From Macrothele yani (Eukaryota; Arthropoda; Arachnida; Araneae; Macrothelidae), in contig CM077023.1 in NCBI GenBank assembly GCA_039090855.1, positions 81,195,127 through 81,259,126 on the forward strand: 64,000 bases of DNA. Direction: 5' to 3'. Shown in pieces: positions 12,401-23,591 of this stretch (positions are counted from its first letter, which is position 1; every line of letters starts with the position of its first letter). The position numbers were made by a program, and so were the translations under genes. Under the pieces are notes generated by a model. The model was not told the DNA's origin. It made no database searches and worked only from the letters and a program-made list of their open reading frames with translations.

Positions 12401-15400
12401 TGCCAAACGGCGCGGATACTTGCATGCTTTTCTATTTCCATTGTCCCCATAAAAGTCATCGCCATGTTTCAGGCCTGGATCTCCTAGTGAAGTTACCATT
12501 TAGAACTGATCACCGCTACAACTCGGTCTGTTCCTTTGTGGAGAGTAAAGAACTGTACCAGTGGATTACTGCTGTTGTTATGAACTTAAACTGTTTTCTC
12601 TCCGGGAATGGCGAACCCTAGGATAAATTTCCATTTCTTCCCTCTTATCTAGTAGTTAGCAGCTTTGGTATGAGGGATAGTGTTTTTTCGTGAATCTTGT
12701 TCATTGTGCTCAACGGTTATGTGTAACGTCGAGGCTTGCTTTGTACAGAGCAGTTCCGCGCAAAATTTCAATGGTTAAAGAACAAATAATGAAATTTCAC
12801 TTTTATTTGGCTGCTGGGGAATAATTTCTCAGTGGCTTTATCGAAATAATCAATTGGAAGACGTTTTCGAAAAAAAAATAAATAAACAGCATCCTCAATA
12901 GATTATTCTTTGAAAACTTTAAAATATTCAGTTACATTCAACTAGTGAATGAAATATTTGCTTAAACGAATAATGCAACGTTTGTGGAAGAACAATTCCT
13001 TGTTTGACATCTGGTTCATTTAATCTTTTCAAAGCCCTGTGTGTTACTTTGGGTTTTCCTTTTTATATAATGTTATTTAGTGCAACTAATTGTTAAAATT
13101 GCATTTGTTCACCAGGGAGTTGTTTTTTCCCTAGCTGTCAGCTGTCGAAATTACGTTAATGCACTATCTTTTACATTTAACGAATAACTTGGCTATGCCC
13201 TCACTCTTAATATTTCACTCCAGGAACGTCACGTGGATGAGAAATCAGTTCAATAAAATTCATCAGGGTTTGCAATGTGAAATGCCTGCTGTCGAACTCC
13301 GAAAATAATACCTGTGGTCAGAATCTCACATTTACGATGTATGGAATAGGATATCTCAAACTCAGCCTGATGAAACCTAATTCTTTTAATCATTATAAAT
13401 CAGTAGACATGGAAAGAAATGCATGTTTGATCCATCTTCCATCATACCCTTTCATACCAGTTCTGCATTTTTCGGCTGTCAGTTTTGATTGCTTCCGTAA
13501 GGTTTTTCACATTGAACTTATTCTCTTTGAAATAATATATTTCTACTATAGTAGATTTATTTTGGTTCCTTTTTGTTTCTTTAGTACAAATGAAATATCT
13601 CTATCTTGAATTTATATTAGTACAAAGCTGCAGCTTCAAAATCATTTCAAGCCATTCTGTGGGCTTTGAAATTGTTTTATTATAGCTCATTTTGTCAAAA
13701 ACATTTCTTAAAATAGGCAATTTTATGTTTTGAAATTTTCCTCTGAAAAATTCCCTTACTCTTAAATATATCCTGTGCCTCGTATCTCTACAGATAAATG
13801 ATATTTCAGGTAAGGTTTTGACGAAGTTACAACTTCCTTTACTTTACCGTCTCTAGTAAGAATTTTTATGGCTGAAATCCCTTGATTTCAAAACTTCAGA
13901 TTACCCATGAATTACTATCTCATTTGGATTTAAGCCTTGTGAAGTGAAATAAAGATTTTGAAATGCGCGTTATTGTGACTAAGAGTGCTATCCAAAGCTG
14001 TGCATAACCAAATAAAATTTTGCGCGGAATCAGTTTCTGACTTAGAGTAAGTCATGTTAGATATGTGATTACTGTAATATATTTCTGTTTCTCAGTGCAT
14101 TTTGTCCAGTTAAAGAATCGCACATCAACAGACATATTGTAGCAAATATTTCTAAAAAAGTTCGGAGCAGGACACTTTCTACAAATGTGCAATGTCTTAA
14201 GAAATGATTTGCTATGAGCCTCTAATCCCCAACGTTTTGTGCATTATTAACTTTCCAAGATTTTTACGTAATCTGAGAATACCTAACTTTAAATGCTTTA
14301 AATATGCATTCAGTAATTCACAATCTTGGAATTTTTCATATACGTATTGTGGAAATATACACAACTGACATATTTTTATAAAGTTATCAATAATTGTGAG
14401 ATGAGAATTATCTATGTTGTTACTCAGGAAATTTTTAATATAAAAATGTAACTTTGCAATCATTTCATGAAATGTTCTGCTCCGAATAGACTGATATACG
14501 TATTGCATAGTCACTGAGCGAAATATCACACATAATTTATACTTATAAAAGCTATTATACGTAAACGATCTCATGATATCTACAAAACAGTCCTGTTGAC
14601 TGTGTTAGTATACGTCTCATAAATGTATTTACATAATTGTTTGCGATGTTTCAATTCGTTGGTTTTTCAGTGTGTTGTATTATAAGCATATGTGTATGAA
14701 GTTATTAATAATGTGCCATTCAAAGTCAACATTCAGGTAAGATACGTACCTTTTTCTGTTATTTACTACTGTTTTTTCTGCATGGTGTGTATACCTCTAG
14801 AAGTTAATTCATTGTAATATTTGTAAAGGCATTTTTAAAATCTTTGTTCCAGGATTATTTGTAATTAGCTGCTCAGACATGGTTAATGTTTGATGGATAA
14901 TTTTCACATAATATTTAACGTTTACGAGCAATAAATCAGGCAGGTGCAATTTTGTTCTGAAAAATATTTTGCTATCTGTGGATTTTGTTACTTGCCTTAG
15001 ATTAGTACATCAGCTTGTTTTTGTTATCTGTTGAAAATGTTGTATATGTACCGCATACTTTTTGCATTTTGTGAGAAATGATATACGTATTAATACAAAA
15101 ACCTTAAGGTGCTGAAGCCAAAATCAACAAAAAATATTATGACATTATACCATACCAGATACATCTGATATACGTAACAACTTTCCTTGAATTTGATGTT
15201 TCCAAGCTTCAGACTTTGCAGTGAGTTCTTTTTAGTGCTGTATACTGAACAAATGACAAAAATGAAAGAAGAAATAGCAAAAAGATAGTTAATTTGCAAT
15301 TGAGAAGCAAAGCAAGCCATTTTTTGTTTTACCATCAGTTTAACTCATAGTTTTAGTCTTTCATGAAAACGAGGTTAGGAAACATAAGACGCATTTTTGT

Positions 15401-15690
15401 TGCTAATTCATTTCGTGATATTATGTTGTATACAACCGCCCTCACATATTTTGAGACTGTTCTTACAACATCTTCCATGAGATGTACAGTGTAAATGTCT
15501 ATGTACGTAACATGTGATGTGATAAAGGAAAATATAGACTTTACTTAACTATTTGTTTTTAGTGTTGCGTTCTTTCCTGTGAAAGTCGATATTATTTACG
15601 CACCAGTACTATGTACATATTTGATATAAAAACAATGAAAAAGGTGTTTGCCATCATTACCTTACAATTCTGTAACAACGTAAAATTCAG
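9499..15690. other. Long AT-rich stretch without a recognisable gene
   Basis: The longest frames here are 120 codons (14212-14574, minus), 110 codons (13277-13609, plus) and 88 codons (11774-12040, minus). They are rich in Phe, Ile, Lys, Asn and Tyr and show no motif. No element ends were recognised. Homopolymer T runs at about 9726-9744 and 9799-9812 are the only simple repeats of note. Confidence 0.55.
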
Positions 15691-15694
15691 AGAT

Positions 15695-15956
15695 GTCACA
15701 ACCACTTGAATAACGACAAGAAAAAGAAAAAAATGAATAATGTTGGCTCGCAAAAAATATATTCCATTTTCTTTTGTGCATTGCAACAATTTTTGTCGCT
15801 GTTATTGAGATGTTGCTTCCTCGATCACTAACAATTAGTTTTGCTCGTTCAATCTATCATTTTCTGGGTCTACCTTGTGGTCTTGTCTATTGCCACAGAG
15901 TGTAGCACCTGTCTATTTAATCTTTCAGCTTCCCATGCATTACGTGTGTCAAAATA
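15695..15956. repeat. Left copy of the 262-bp direct repeat flanking a foldback element
   Basis: It begins gtcacaaccacttgaat and ends cattacgtgtgtcaaaata. The same sequence recurs at 18163-18429 with only a few substitutions and a 4-bp tgta duplication. The shared block stops exactly where the inverted-repeat element begins. A TG...CA LTR reading is possible at this copy but not at the right one. Confidence 0.9.
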
Positions 15957-16369
15957 CATTTGGGCACCGGACTTTTGGGCACCGGACATTTGGGCACCAG
16001 ACATTTGGGCACCCGGACATTTGGGCACATTCATTTTTAAAGCAATGAAATTGCGCTGCGTTAAAAATTATGGTGTTATATTTCTCCCTACTTGAGCAAG
16101 TGGTGTGCACAAAATTTTTTCACTTATATCTCATAATCATTAAGAAATTGAGACATATTTACGATTTTCTGTCTGAAAGCAGGGGCGGACATTTGGACAC
16201 CGGACACCCGGACACCGGACACCCGAACATTTCGGCACAAATGTTTAAGGGGCCGTATAACAATTGCCGTTTCTTGGGCCACTAGTAAGAGTTTGACCGA
16301 GAAAATGTTCGCCGTAAGTTACTTAGGCACTAAATATTTACGGGCGCGTGCCTACTCAGCAAACCAGTC

Positions 16370-17600
16370 GGGGGGGGGATAAATCAAAAGTGTAAAATGT
16401 GAAGAATTCTCGTCTGATCTGGAGATTTTCAGCATTTACAAACTACAACTGGAGACATTATATCAGGGCATGGACCTGCTGACGAAACTTTGGGGGGGGG
16501 GGGGGGTAATTCTAAAAGTGTAGAATATGAAAATTTTCTCGTCCGATCGGGAGATTTTCAACATTTACAAGCTACAACTCGACACATCATCTCAGCGCAC
16601 GTGCCTACTCTGAAAACGTGGTGGTGGGTCAGGGGGGGGGTTAATACAAAACTGTGAAATTTGAAAAATGTATCGTCCATTCGGGAGATTTTCAGCATTT
16701 ACAAGCTACGCCCCCCTCCCCGCCCGACAGGTTTCCTGAGAAGGCACATGCCTTCAGATAATGTGTCGAGTTGTAGCTGCTAAATGCTGAAAATCTCCCG
16801 ATCAGACGAGAAATTCATGATATTTTACACATTTGGTAGCCCCCTCCCCCTCCCCGAGAAACACACACAGGTTTGTTGAGTAGGCACATACCTCAAATAA
16901 TTTGTCCAGTTGTAAATGCCAAAAATCTCCCGATCGGACGAGGAATTTTTCGTATTTTACACTTTTGGTATTACCCCCCCCCCCCCCATCGCCGACAGAG
17001 AGTGCACATGCGCTGAGAAAATTTGTCGAGCTGCAGCTTGTAAATACTGAAAATCTCCCGATCGGACGAGAAAGTCTTCATATTTTACACTTTTGGTATC
17101 CCCCCCCCCCCCTTCCAATAAATACAGAATTGCTGAGTAGGCACATGCCTTCAAATAATGTGTCGAGTTGCAGCTTGTAAATGTCCAAAATCTCCCGATC
17201 GGACTTGGAATTTTTCATATTTTACACTTTTGGTATTAACCCCCCCCCCGCCATCGCACACAGGTTTCCAGAGAGTGTACATGCGCTGAGAAAATTTGTC
17301 GAGTTGCAGCTTGCAAATGCTGAAGATCTCGCGATCGGAAGAGTAATGAGAAATTCTTGATATTTTACGCTTTTGGTACCCCCCCCCCGCACTTACGCTT
17401 TTGGTACCCCCCCCCCCCGCACTTACGCTTTTGGTAATCCCCCCCACACACACACACACTAGATTCCTGAGGCACCACATGCCCTCAGACAATTCGATGA
17501 CTTGTAGCTTGTAATGGCTGAAAATCTCCCGATCGGAACAGAAATTCTTTATATTTCATATTTTAGGTTTTAAGCCCCCCCCCCCCCGACAAGTTTCCTG
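16370..17600. repeat. Head-to-head tandem repeat array with poly-G and poly-C tracts
   Basis: About three units between 16370 and 16709 read with G tracts on the plus strand. From about 16710 some six units read in the opposite orientation, with C tracts of 8-17 bases. Each unit is roughly 120-150 bp and holds a conserved box, aaaatctcccgatcggacg (palindromic core ccgatcgg), a block like gtcgagttgtagcttgtaa, and tattttacacttttggta before the C tract. One unit near 17380-17440 contains a short cttacgcttttggtaccc iteration. The array sits inside the foldback-like element and probably forms its inverted arms. Confidence 0.88.
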
Positions 17601-17838
17601 GGTTTGCTCATACTCGCAGAGAATTTGTTTAGTTATAGCTTACAGAAAAATATCGTAAATAAGAAAATACGAAATTACGGATATTTTATGTGTGTTAGGG
17701 GGGTTAAGAAAATCCTTACCTCCTTCCAGGCTGTCAAACATTTAAAAAAAGGTTTCGTCTATTTTAGTGTTTTAAATTTATCAAAAATTTGGCTATATTA
17801 ACGGGGGCATCCCCCCCATGGACACCCTTGGTGCTATG

Positions 17839-17874
17839 TAATCATGAATATGATGTAATCCATATTCATGATTA
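17839..17874. repeat. Perfect 14-bp palindrome with 8-base loop
   Basis: taatcatgaatatg is followed by atgtaatc and then catattcatgatta. It lies inside the foldback-like element, outside the poly-C array. No T run follows, so a terminator is not suggested. Confidence 0.9.
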
Positions 17875-18162
17875 TGAGCTATGTAATGCCGATCCAGGAC
17901 GACGAAATTGTCAAGTTTTCGGATATTACGCTTGTCATATTTACACCCAAAAAAAACAAAAAAACGTATTGTCATCTTCAAAATTTGTGCATTGTAATAT
18001 TTTTTTTAATTCAATTATAATTGTCGTTTGTCTTACTGGAAACGTTTTCTCCATTCAATTCCCCTCACAGCGAAAAAAAACCGCAATTTTTGTACGGCCC
18101 CTCAAGATTTGTGCCCAAATGTCTGGGTGCCCAAAAGTCCGGTGCCCAAATGTCCTAAACTC

Positions 18163-18429
18163 GTCACAACCACTTGAATGACGACAAGAAAAAGAAAAAA
18201 AAAGAATAATGTTAGCTCGCAAAAAATATATTCCATTTTCTTTTGTGCATTGCAACAATTTTTGTCGCTGTTATTGAGATGTTGCTTCCTCGATCACCAA
18301 CAATTAGTTTTACTCGTTCAATTTATCTTTTTCTGGGTCTACCTTGTGGTCTTGTCTATTGCCACAGAGTGTATGTAGCACCTGTCTATTTAATCTTTCA
18401 GCTTCCCATGCATTACGTGTGTCAAAATA
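18163..18429. repeat. Right copy of the 262-bp direct repeat
   Basis: Near-identical to 15695-15956 and in the same orientation. It differs by scattered substitutions and gagtgtatgtagcacc where the left copy has gagtgtagcacc. The high identity implies a recent duplication or conversion. Confidence 0.9.
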
Positions 18430-18960
18430 ACTTGTGGGTATATTCTCCATAACATATCCTTGTACCGAAGAAATGCCCAGCTTAATTCTAATTTTTACAT
18501 AACTAATACCATTCTGCTACTGATTCTATGTAGTATCCCCCTCCCACCACATTCCTCTTACCGTTCCTACGTCAGCAGCATATAACTTCCCAAGGAGCTA
18601 TTTTCTTCATATCATAAAAATGGATAGGCCTTAAATACTGTCATATACTGTACTTTTAAACAGCTTGATTAGAGACTCTTCCTGCTTTACTGATTAAGTT
18701 ATCTGATTCTGTATTAAGCTTTCCAGACTCATCAGCACTTTCATTCAAATCATCGAAATGTTTTTCTTCTTTTGCACTGTAAAATTAATCCATTTTGCAG
18801 TAAGACTTTGAACCATTGATGTATATTTTCCAAAATTTATCTTCATTCCATGTGTTTCGTTGTATCTTGCCAACTGATTAAGGTGAGATTACAAACTGTT
18901 TACATTCACAAAATTTTGCCCTTAGTTCCCAGCATACTGCAAACAGCTGATATCAGAACT
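18430..18960. other. No gene seen
   Basis: AT-rich stretch between the direct repeat and the LINE relic. It may include unrecognisable LINE 3' sequence. Confidence 0.4.
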
Positions 18961-20890
18961 GCCCATTTCAGAATCTGGTACTGAATTTTTTCTTTTTGTC
19001 TTACTCCAGAGTTAAAGTCAAACCACTCTTTCCACCACTTCCTTCCATCTTATTACAAGGCTCATGATGTAAAAGTCTCTGGCTTTCTTCACTGGCTTGA
19101 TATCTTAGTTTATAGCTTTTTAATAGACTAAAGAACCTGGTTTTAGGTGCACAATCAAGTGCCTTTTCAAAGTTGATAAACACTGTGCTGAAGTCTTGAT
19201 TCAGCTCTTTAAGCTTTTCTGAAAGCTTGTTATGGTATTGCATATTAACATTCCTGGCCTCTCTTGAAACTGTAATTCCCTACATTCAGCTGATTTTCCA
19301 TCACATTTGTAAGCCATTAAGTAGATATACTTAAATACATTTTACAGGAAATACTACCTGAGAAAATGTCACTATAGCTGTTATAATCTATCATGTTCTT
19401 TTTCTTGTAAATTGGTACAGTGATTGGAACCAAGCCATTTTCCCACACCATGTCAATGATTTTGTGTAACCAAAGGAATGTATCATTATAACGAGTTCTT
19501 GACTGACTTCTTCATAAGCCTGCACCTTTGCCCCATTCCGGGAAAAATAGAACCTCTTACTCCATGAACATATGTTGTACAGTATTTTTCCTAGTCATCA
19601 GAGATATCCTTGTCTTGTTTAGTCACCTAGCCACAATTTCTTGAATATTCATTCAGCTGGTTTTTGAAATTCACTCCATTTATTCAGTATATCCTTACCT
19701 GATATGAGATGCTGCCCATCTTTGTTAAGTAAACATTGGTTACAGATTTTTCCACTCTCCCTCATAAGTTTAACCAGACTCCAAAACATTTCCTTCCAGT
19801 TCTGTTGTCCTCTTGATAACTCCGCAATCTGCAGGTGCCTTATTTTTTGTATCCCTAATAGAAGCACTGACTTTGCTTTTAGATAAATCCTTTAATAATG
19901 TCTAAATAATAATTTCAAATCCTTTTATAATTTTTTTCTAATGTTTGATATTAATCCTGGGACAAACACCTGCAATGTTATAAGCTTTCCCCCATCTGTC
20001 TACATCTCTACTTCCTCTTTTGCCCACCAATGCTGCATTTTGACTTTTCCTGTTCGTATTTATTAGACAGCACTCGCTTTCCTTGCAGCAATAAGAACCC
20101 ATCTATTATAATTATTCCGCTCAGCTTCCATGCTTTCACTGAGTGAGGTTTCTATTGTAGTAATAATATCAATGATTTGACTTCGTAAATTTTGCCTCAT
20201 TTGTGTACAGTTCAGTCTGTCAACCCTGAATAAACTTGATGTTTTAGTTTGTCTCTTAACAATTTGATGATTGATTCTAAGAATAGGAGCTACTAAATAT
20301 ATACCACTGCTTATTTGAAACTTTCTGAAAACTCTCGTATTTATAATGTCGAAATAATAATAGACATTTATAAATACGAGAGTTTCAATGTTTTTCACAA
20401 GTTTCGTAGAGATTTTCTCACTATAACATAGTTCCCCATGTTTGCTTTATTCCTTAGCACAAAAGCATCAACTAAGTAAATTTGTGAATGCTTTGTCCCT
20501 AATAAGGGTGGTGTGGGTAATAATGAAATGAATGAATTTGTTGCCTGAACACCAAAGTCGAGTCTTCACCTATTCATGTATGCTAGGTAGTTTCCCCGAA
20601 TTTTTCTGTAATACCTTCGACTCTGTTGTAATTTCCAACCCTTCCATTCAAATTTACAAGAATTACAATCTCTTCCCTGTGTCCAGTTTTTGCTTTCTTA
20701 CCTAAAGCCTTGTGAAAGGAATTCACCTCTTCTGAAGTAGATCCCTTTGCCGCTTTCCAGACTGTCGATAGAAGCTGTTTCAAATAGCCCACACAATGCC
20801 CTTCTGCGCAAGTTCCCACGTGACCACCTGGGAAGACATTGATTATCGAAGGTTGGACACTTCTTTACACCAAAATAAATCATACTCAAC
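18961..20890 (-). pseudogene. Decayed LINE (RTE-like) with endonuclease and reverse transcriptase traces
   Basis: Minus-strand pieces appear in LINE order from right to left. About 20583-20819 gives EEIVILVNLNGRVGNYN, matching the GDFN-R-VG block of an APE endonuclease with the key Asp and Phe changed. About 20250-20330 gives SSGIYLVAPILRI, like the SDHYLV motif that closes the endonuclease domain, with SDH lost. 19649-19867 gives DILNKWSEFQKPAE, like the segment before the RT fingers. 19001-19243 gives FSTVFINFEKALDCAPK, the RT motif normally read as F-x-DFEKAFD-x-x-P. Pieces are in different frames with stops between them. No YxDD motif was found, so the 3' half of the RT is lost or unrecognisable. 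The element is inactive. Confidence 0.75.
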
Positions 20891-21495
20891 TTGCCACCAA
20901 CACTACGTTCTCCTGCTTCTTGTTTTCGTTGATATCTATCACATTTTAGTAGAACTTTTCATCGTTTCTGAACTGCACAACAAGGACAGGAACTCTAAGT
21001 AATATTTTTCAATTTAAGGGTGATGTATTTTACCTTTGTAGATTGAATTCAGACTAAATCAGGGAGAAATATTTATGAAGTAATGGTTCTATTGCCGTTA
21101 GAAAGACATCCTGCGGCTTTGACGAAGCAGTGAACTATCTTTCTATCTTTGCTCTCTCTTTCTCTGTCTTTTAATGACACAGTGTTGGTGTATGTCATGC
21201 TTTGCGTACGAATATGTTGCTCCAGATTAGGACCGTTTCTTATATCGTAAAATACCGCTGCTGTAATTTTCATTTTTTATCTTCAAAACGAAAAAGATAT
21301 TACATAATTAACATCAAATCTAATTACCGGTGAATCTGGCCAATAGATGTTGCACCATACATTCACGCAAAAATAATTTCTGTTACTTAATGCAACAGTT
21401 TCATTTTTTTTTGTTATTAATTTTTCGTGATTTCATTCTAGAGATGTCACTCTGTTGTAAATCAAAACTCAGATTCAGCAGGGGAAATTAACTAT
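20891..21495. other. No gene seen
   Basis: AT-rich. No repeat ends recognised before the hAT target duplication. Confidence 0.5.
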
Positions 21496-21736
21496 GAAAT
21501 AGCCAGGGCCGGATTAAGGCCTCAGTAGGCCCCTAGGCTAAAACATATGAGTGGGGCCCGAAAGAACTTATAACGGGGAATCATTATGAAGTCCATTAAA
21601 ACACGAAACTGTAACTACTAAATTATCTGCAGAGTTGTCATAATAAGTCACTGTACTTTTCATTGTTCTCATAAGTGTGACGTACTACAGAGGTGAAAGC
21701 ATGTGTCAAGACGACAAATCTGCAACGAGACATTCT

Positions 21737-21794
21737 GTTTGCGTAGCTCAGTTGGGAGAGCGACTTACTCCGGAGTGAGGGGGTCGTCGCAGAC
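21737..21794 (+). pseudogene. Truncated tRNA-like sequence
   Basis: gtttgcg (21737-21743) can pair with cgcagac (21788-21794) as an acceptor stem with one G-T pair. The D arm gctcagttgggagagc is well formed. A cttac/gtgag stem could be the anticodon stem, though its loop is 6 bases. The T arm and B box are missing, so the sequence is 58 bases instead of about 73. It is probably a decayed tRNA or the head of a tRNA-derived repeat carried inside the hAT-type element. Confidence 0.4.
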
Positions 21795-22084
21795 AAACTT
21801 GTGTTTCCACATAAGAACATGAGTTAAAAGATTAAGATTCCTAGATTTTGTCTTAGTCGACCATTAACGGTTCTAAGTGCAAATTGGGAGGTGTGGATGG
21901 ATGGTAGTGAAAAAGCTGAAACTGTCTCGCTAAGCCCGCTGTACCCATCGACATGAAACCTTTACCCTTGGTGAGTCACTGCGTTGAAATCTGTTCGTCT
22001 TCCAGCCTCTGTTTCTGACCAAGTGGAAATCGTACGAGACAAAAGTAAAACTATTTTATAAATCTCTCTCTATCTATCTATCTA

Positions 22085-23510
22085 CACTGGCGGAAAGTGA
22101 AAAAAAGAACACCAAGAAGGAGACGCCTGATACCAACGAAAGTTATACAGCATCACAACGGAATACAGAGGATAACGTGATCAAAACATTATGGCAAAAT
22201 GCAGCTGTATTTGTTGGTAAACTGAAAAATAACATTTCCATGTAACATGGTTAGTACGAGGTTGAACCGCCATGAACTGCACACTGTGCAATTCCGGGAG
22301 TCCGTCGTACAGATGTTGGATGTAAGTTTGGGGTATTGAGCTCCAAGCATCCTCAACCTGGACGCGTAAATCGGGGATGGTCGTGGCTGGCCATGGAGAC
22401 CGGATAAGTCGTTGTCCCATAAATTCCCACACGTGCTCAATGGGGGACAAATCCGGTGAACGTGCAGGCCATGGAAGTTGTCTCACACCCTGAAGTGCAT
22501 GTTGCGTTGCACGTGCCGTGTATGGGCGTGCGTTAGCTTGCTGGAAAACACCACGATGGACCGACCTTACAAATGGCACAATAACGGGCTGAATGATGTT
22601 GTTGATGTAGGAGGTGCTGTTTAACGTACCCGGTACAAACACTAGTTGTGTACGGTAGTGATAGCTGATCGCTCCCCACACCAGGGGACCAGGTGTAGGC
22701 CCTGTGTGTCGCTGGCGGATGCAAAAAGGGTGGAGATACTCCCCTGTGCGTCTGCGAACACGCATACGGCCATCGGAGGCTCCCAAGCAGAATCTGCTTT
22801 CATCGCTGAACACGACAGATCGCCATTGCGTTCTCCAGTGCAGACGTTGGCGACACCACTGCAGCCGTTCCTGACGATGTGCTGGAGTCAAGAGGTACAC
22901 ATGCCAGAGGCACACGTGCACGTAGTCCTGCATCCAGTAGGCGGTTGCGGATTGTTCGCACAGTCACCTCAGGTGCAACGGCAGCTCGGATTTGCGTCGC
23001 AGTGGATGTTCTGCTTGACAACGCAGCTGTTCTTATGCGTCGATCGGTCCGCTCATCAGTCCGTCTGTGACTCCCGGTTGCACGTCTTCTCGTGTGGGAA
23101 TGTTCCTCCGACCATCTACGCCACCATCGTACCACCACCGTCACTTCCCGTCCAATTCGCTCCGCAATACGACGATACGACCACCCGGCCTCGCGGAGTC
23201 CGACTAGACGACCTCGCTCAAAGTCCGATAACTGCTGAAATCGTACACGTCTTCCATGTTCAAGTATTGCAGCTTCTTCAGTGTCTTCGCACGTGTCCGT
23301 ACGCCGACGACTGATTACATTCACTTCGCCGTACTCCTTAAATACCACCGACGATAGTTTGCATATTATGCCGTGCTGTGGCGTAAACGCTCACCGGTTG
23401 GTCCCGAAATTAACATCACACCTACGTAAACTCGATTCCATTAACATATGTAAATTTCATGATCATCCGCCAATTCCTTCTTGGTGTTCTTTTTTTACTT
23501 TCCGCCAGTG
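22085..23510 (-). mobile_element. Tc1-like DNA transposon, 1426 bp, inserted at TA
   Basis: The inverted ends of about 37 bp start cactggcggaaagtgaaa at 22085 and cactggcggaaagtaaaa (reversed) at 23510, each bordered by TA (22083-22084 and 23511-23512). Length, TA duplication and content fit a complete Tc1-like element. It is nested in the hAT-type element and so is younger than it. The ends differ by a few bases and the transposase is broken. Confidence 0.93.
22181..23348 (-). pseudogene. Tc1-like transposase, frameshifted, catalytic Asp lost
   Basis: It read as a cut-and-paste transposase acting on its own ends in the nucleus. The N-terminal part is the frame ending at 22800 and carries the DNA-binding helix-turn-helix (FQQLSDFERGRLVGLREAG, then YRRIAERIGREVTVVVRWW). 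The catalytic part is the frame 22933-22181. The two overlap, so a frameshift lies near 22.9 kb, just after LLDAGLRAR. The catalytic frame has VVFSDESRF (first Asp) and RSPDLSPIEHVWE (Glu). The second Asp, normally in FQQDNARPHTA, is Ala in FQQANARPYTA. I count 32 residues between that position and the Glu, where Tc1 members usually have 34. The coding sequence fills the element between its ends. The protein cannot be functional. Confidence 0.92.
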
Positions 23511-23591
23511 TATTTGCCCAGGCATGCCTCCTGGGCACTTGGTCACTGTGAGCTCCTATAGATGCCCCCTTAATCCGGCGCTGGAAACAGC

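Larger units (their letters stand above)
15957..18162. mobile_element. Foldback-like element with 41-bp inverted ends
   Basis: Left end 15957-15997 (catttgggcaccggac, then cttttgggcacc) is matched in reverse complement at 18111-18152, with about one mismatch and one base of shift. A second inverted pair lies inward: ggggccgtataacaattgc near 16249-16267 against the complement near 18083-18102. The interior carries tandem units in two opposite orientations. Long inverted repeats built from tandem units are the hallmark of Foldback/Galileo-type elements. No transposase frame is present, so this would be non-autonomous. The frame at 15841-16095 that yields WAPDIWAPD repeats is only a translation of the subrepeats. 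Confidence 0.75.
21504..23583. mobile_element. Non-autonomous hAT-type element interrupted by a Tc1-like element
   Basis: The ends are cagggccggattaaggc at 21504 and, reversed, cagcgccggattaaggg at 23583. They are flanked by gaaatagc (21496-21503) and gaaacagc (23584-23591), an 8-bp target duplication with one mismatch, as hAT elements make. Removing the Tc1-like element at 22085-23510 leaves about 650 bp with no transposase frame. A truncated tRNA-like segment lies inside at 21737-21794. Confidence 0.78.

Noticed and set aside
13277..13609. 110-codon plus frame
   Set aside because: No domain or splice context, and the composition matches background.
14212..14574. 120-codon minus frame
   Set aside because: AT-biased composition (many Ile, Lys, Asn, Phe), no motif, no neighbours; expected by chance in this sequence.
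15841..16095. Frame with WAPDIWAPD repeats
   Set aside because: Translation of the catttgggcaccgga subrepeats in the foldback end.
17151..17492. Gly-rich 113-codon minus frame
   Set aside because: Reads through poly-G tracts of the tandem array; Gly runs are homopolymer translation.
16370..17600. CRISPR array
   Set aside because: Units are contiguous 120-150 bp tandem repeats in two orientations, not short repeats with unique spacers, and the genome is animal-like.
15695..18429. LTR retrotransposon with 262-bp LTRs
   Set aside because: The interior has inverted repeats and tandem arrays, no primer-binding site, polypurine tract or pol sequence; the right copy lacks TG...CA ends and there is no short target duplication outside.
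22646..23314. 222-codon plus-strand frame
   Set aside because: It is antisense to the Tc1-like transposase, and its length follows from the GC-rich coding sequence on the other strand.
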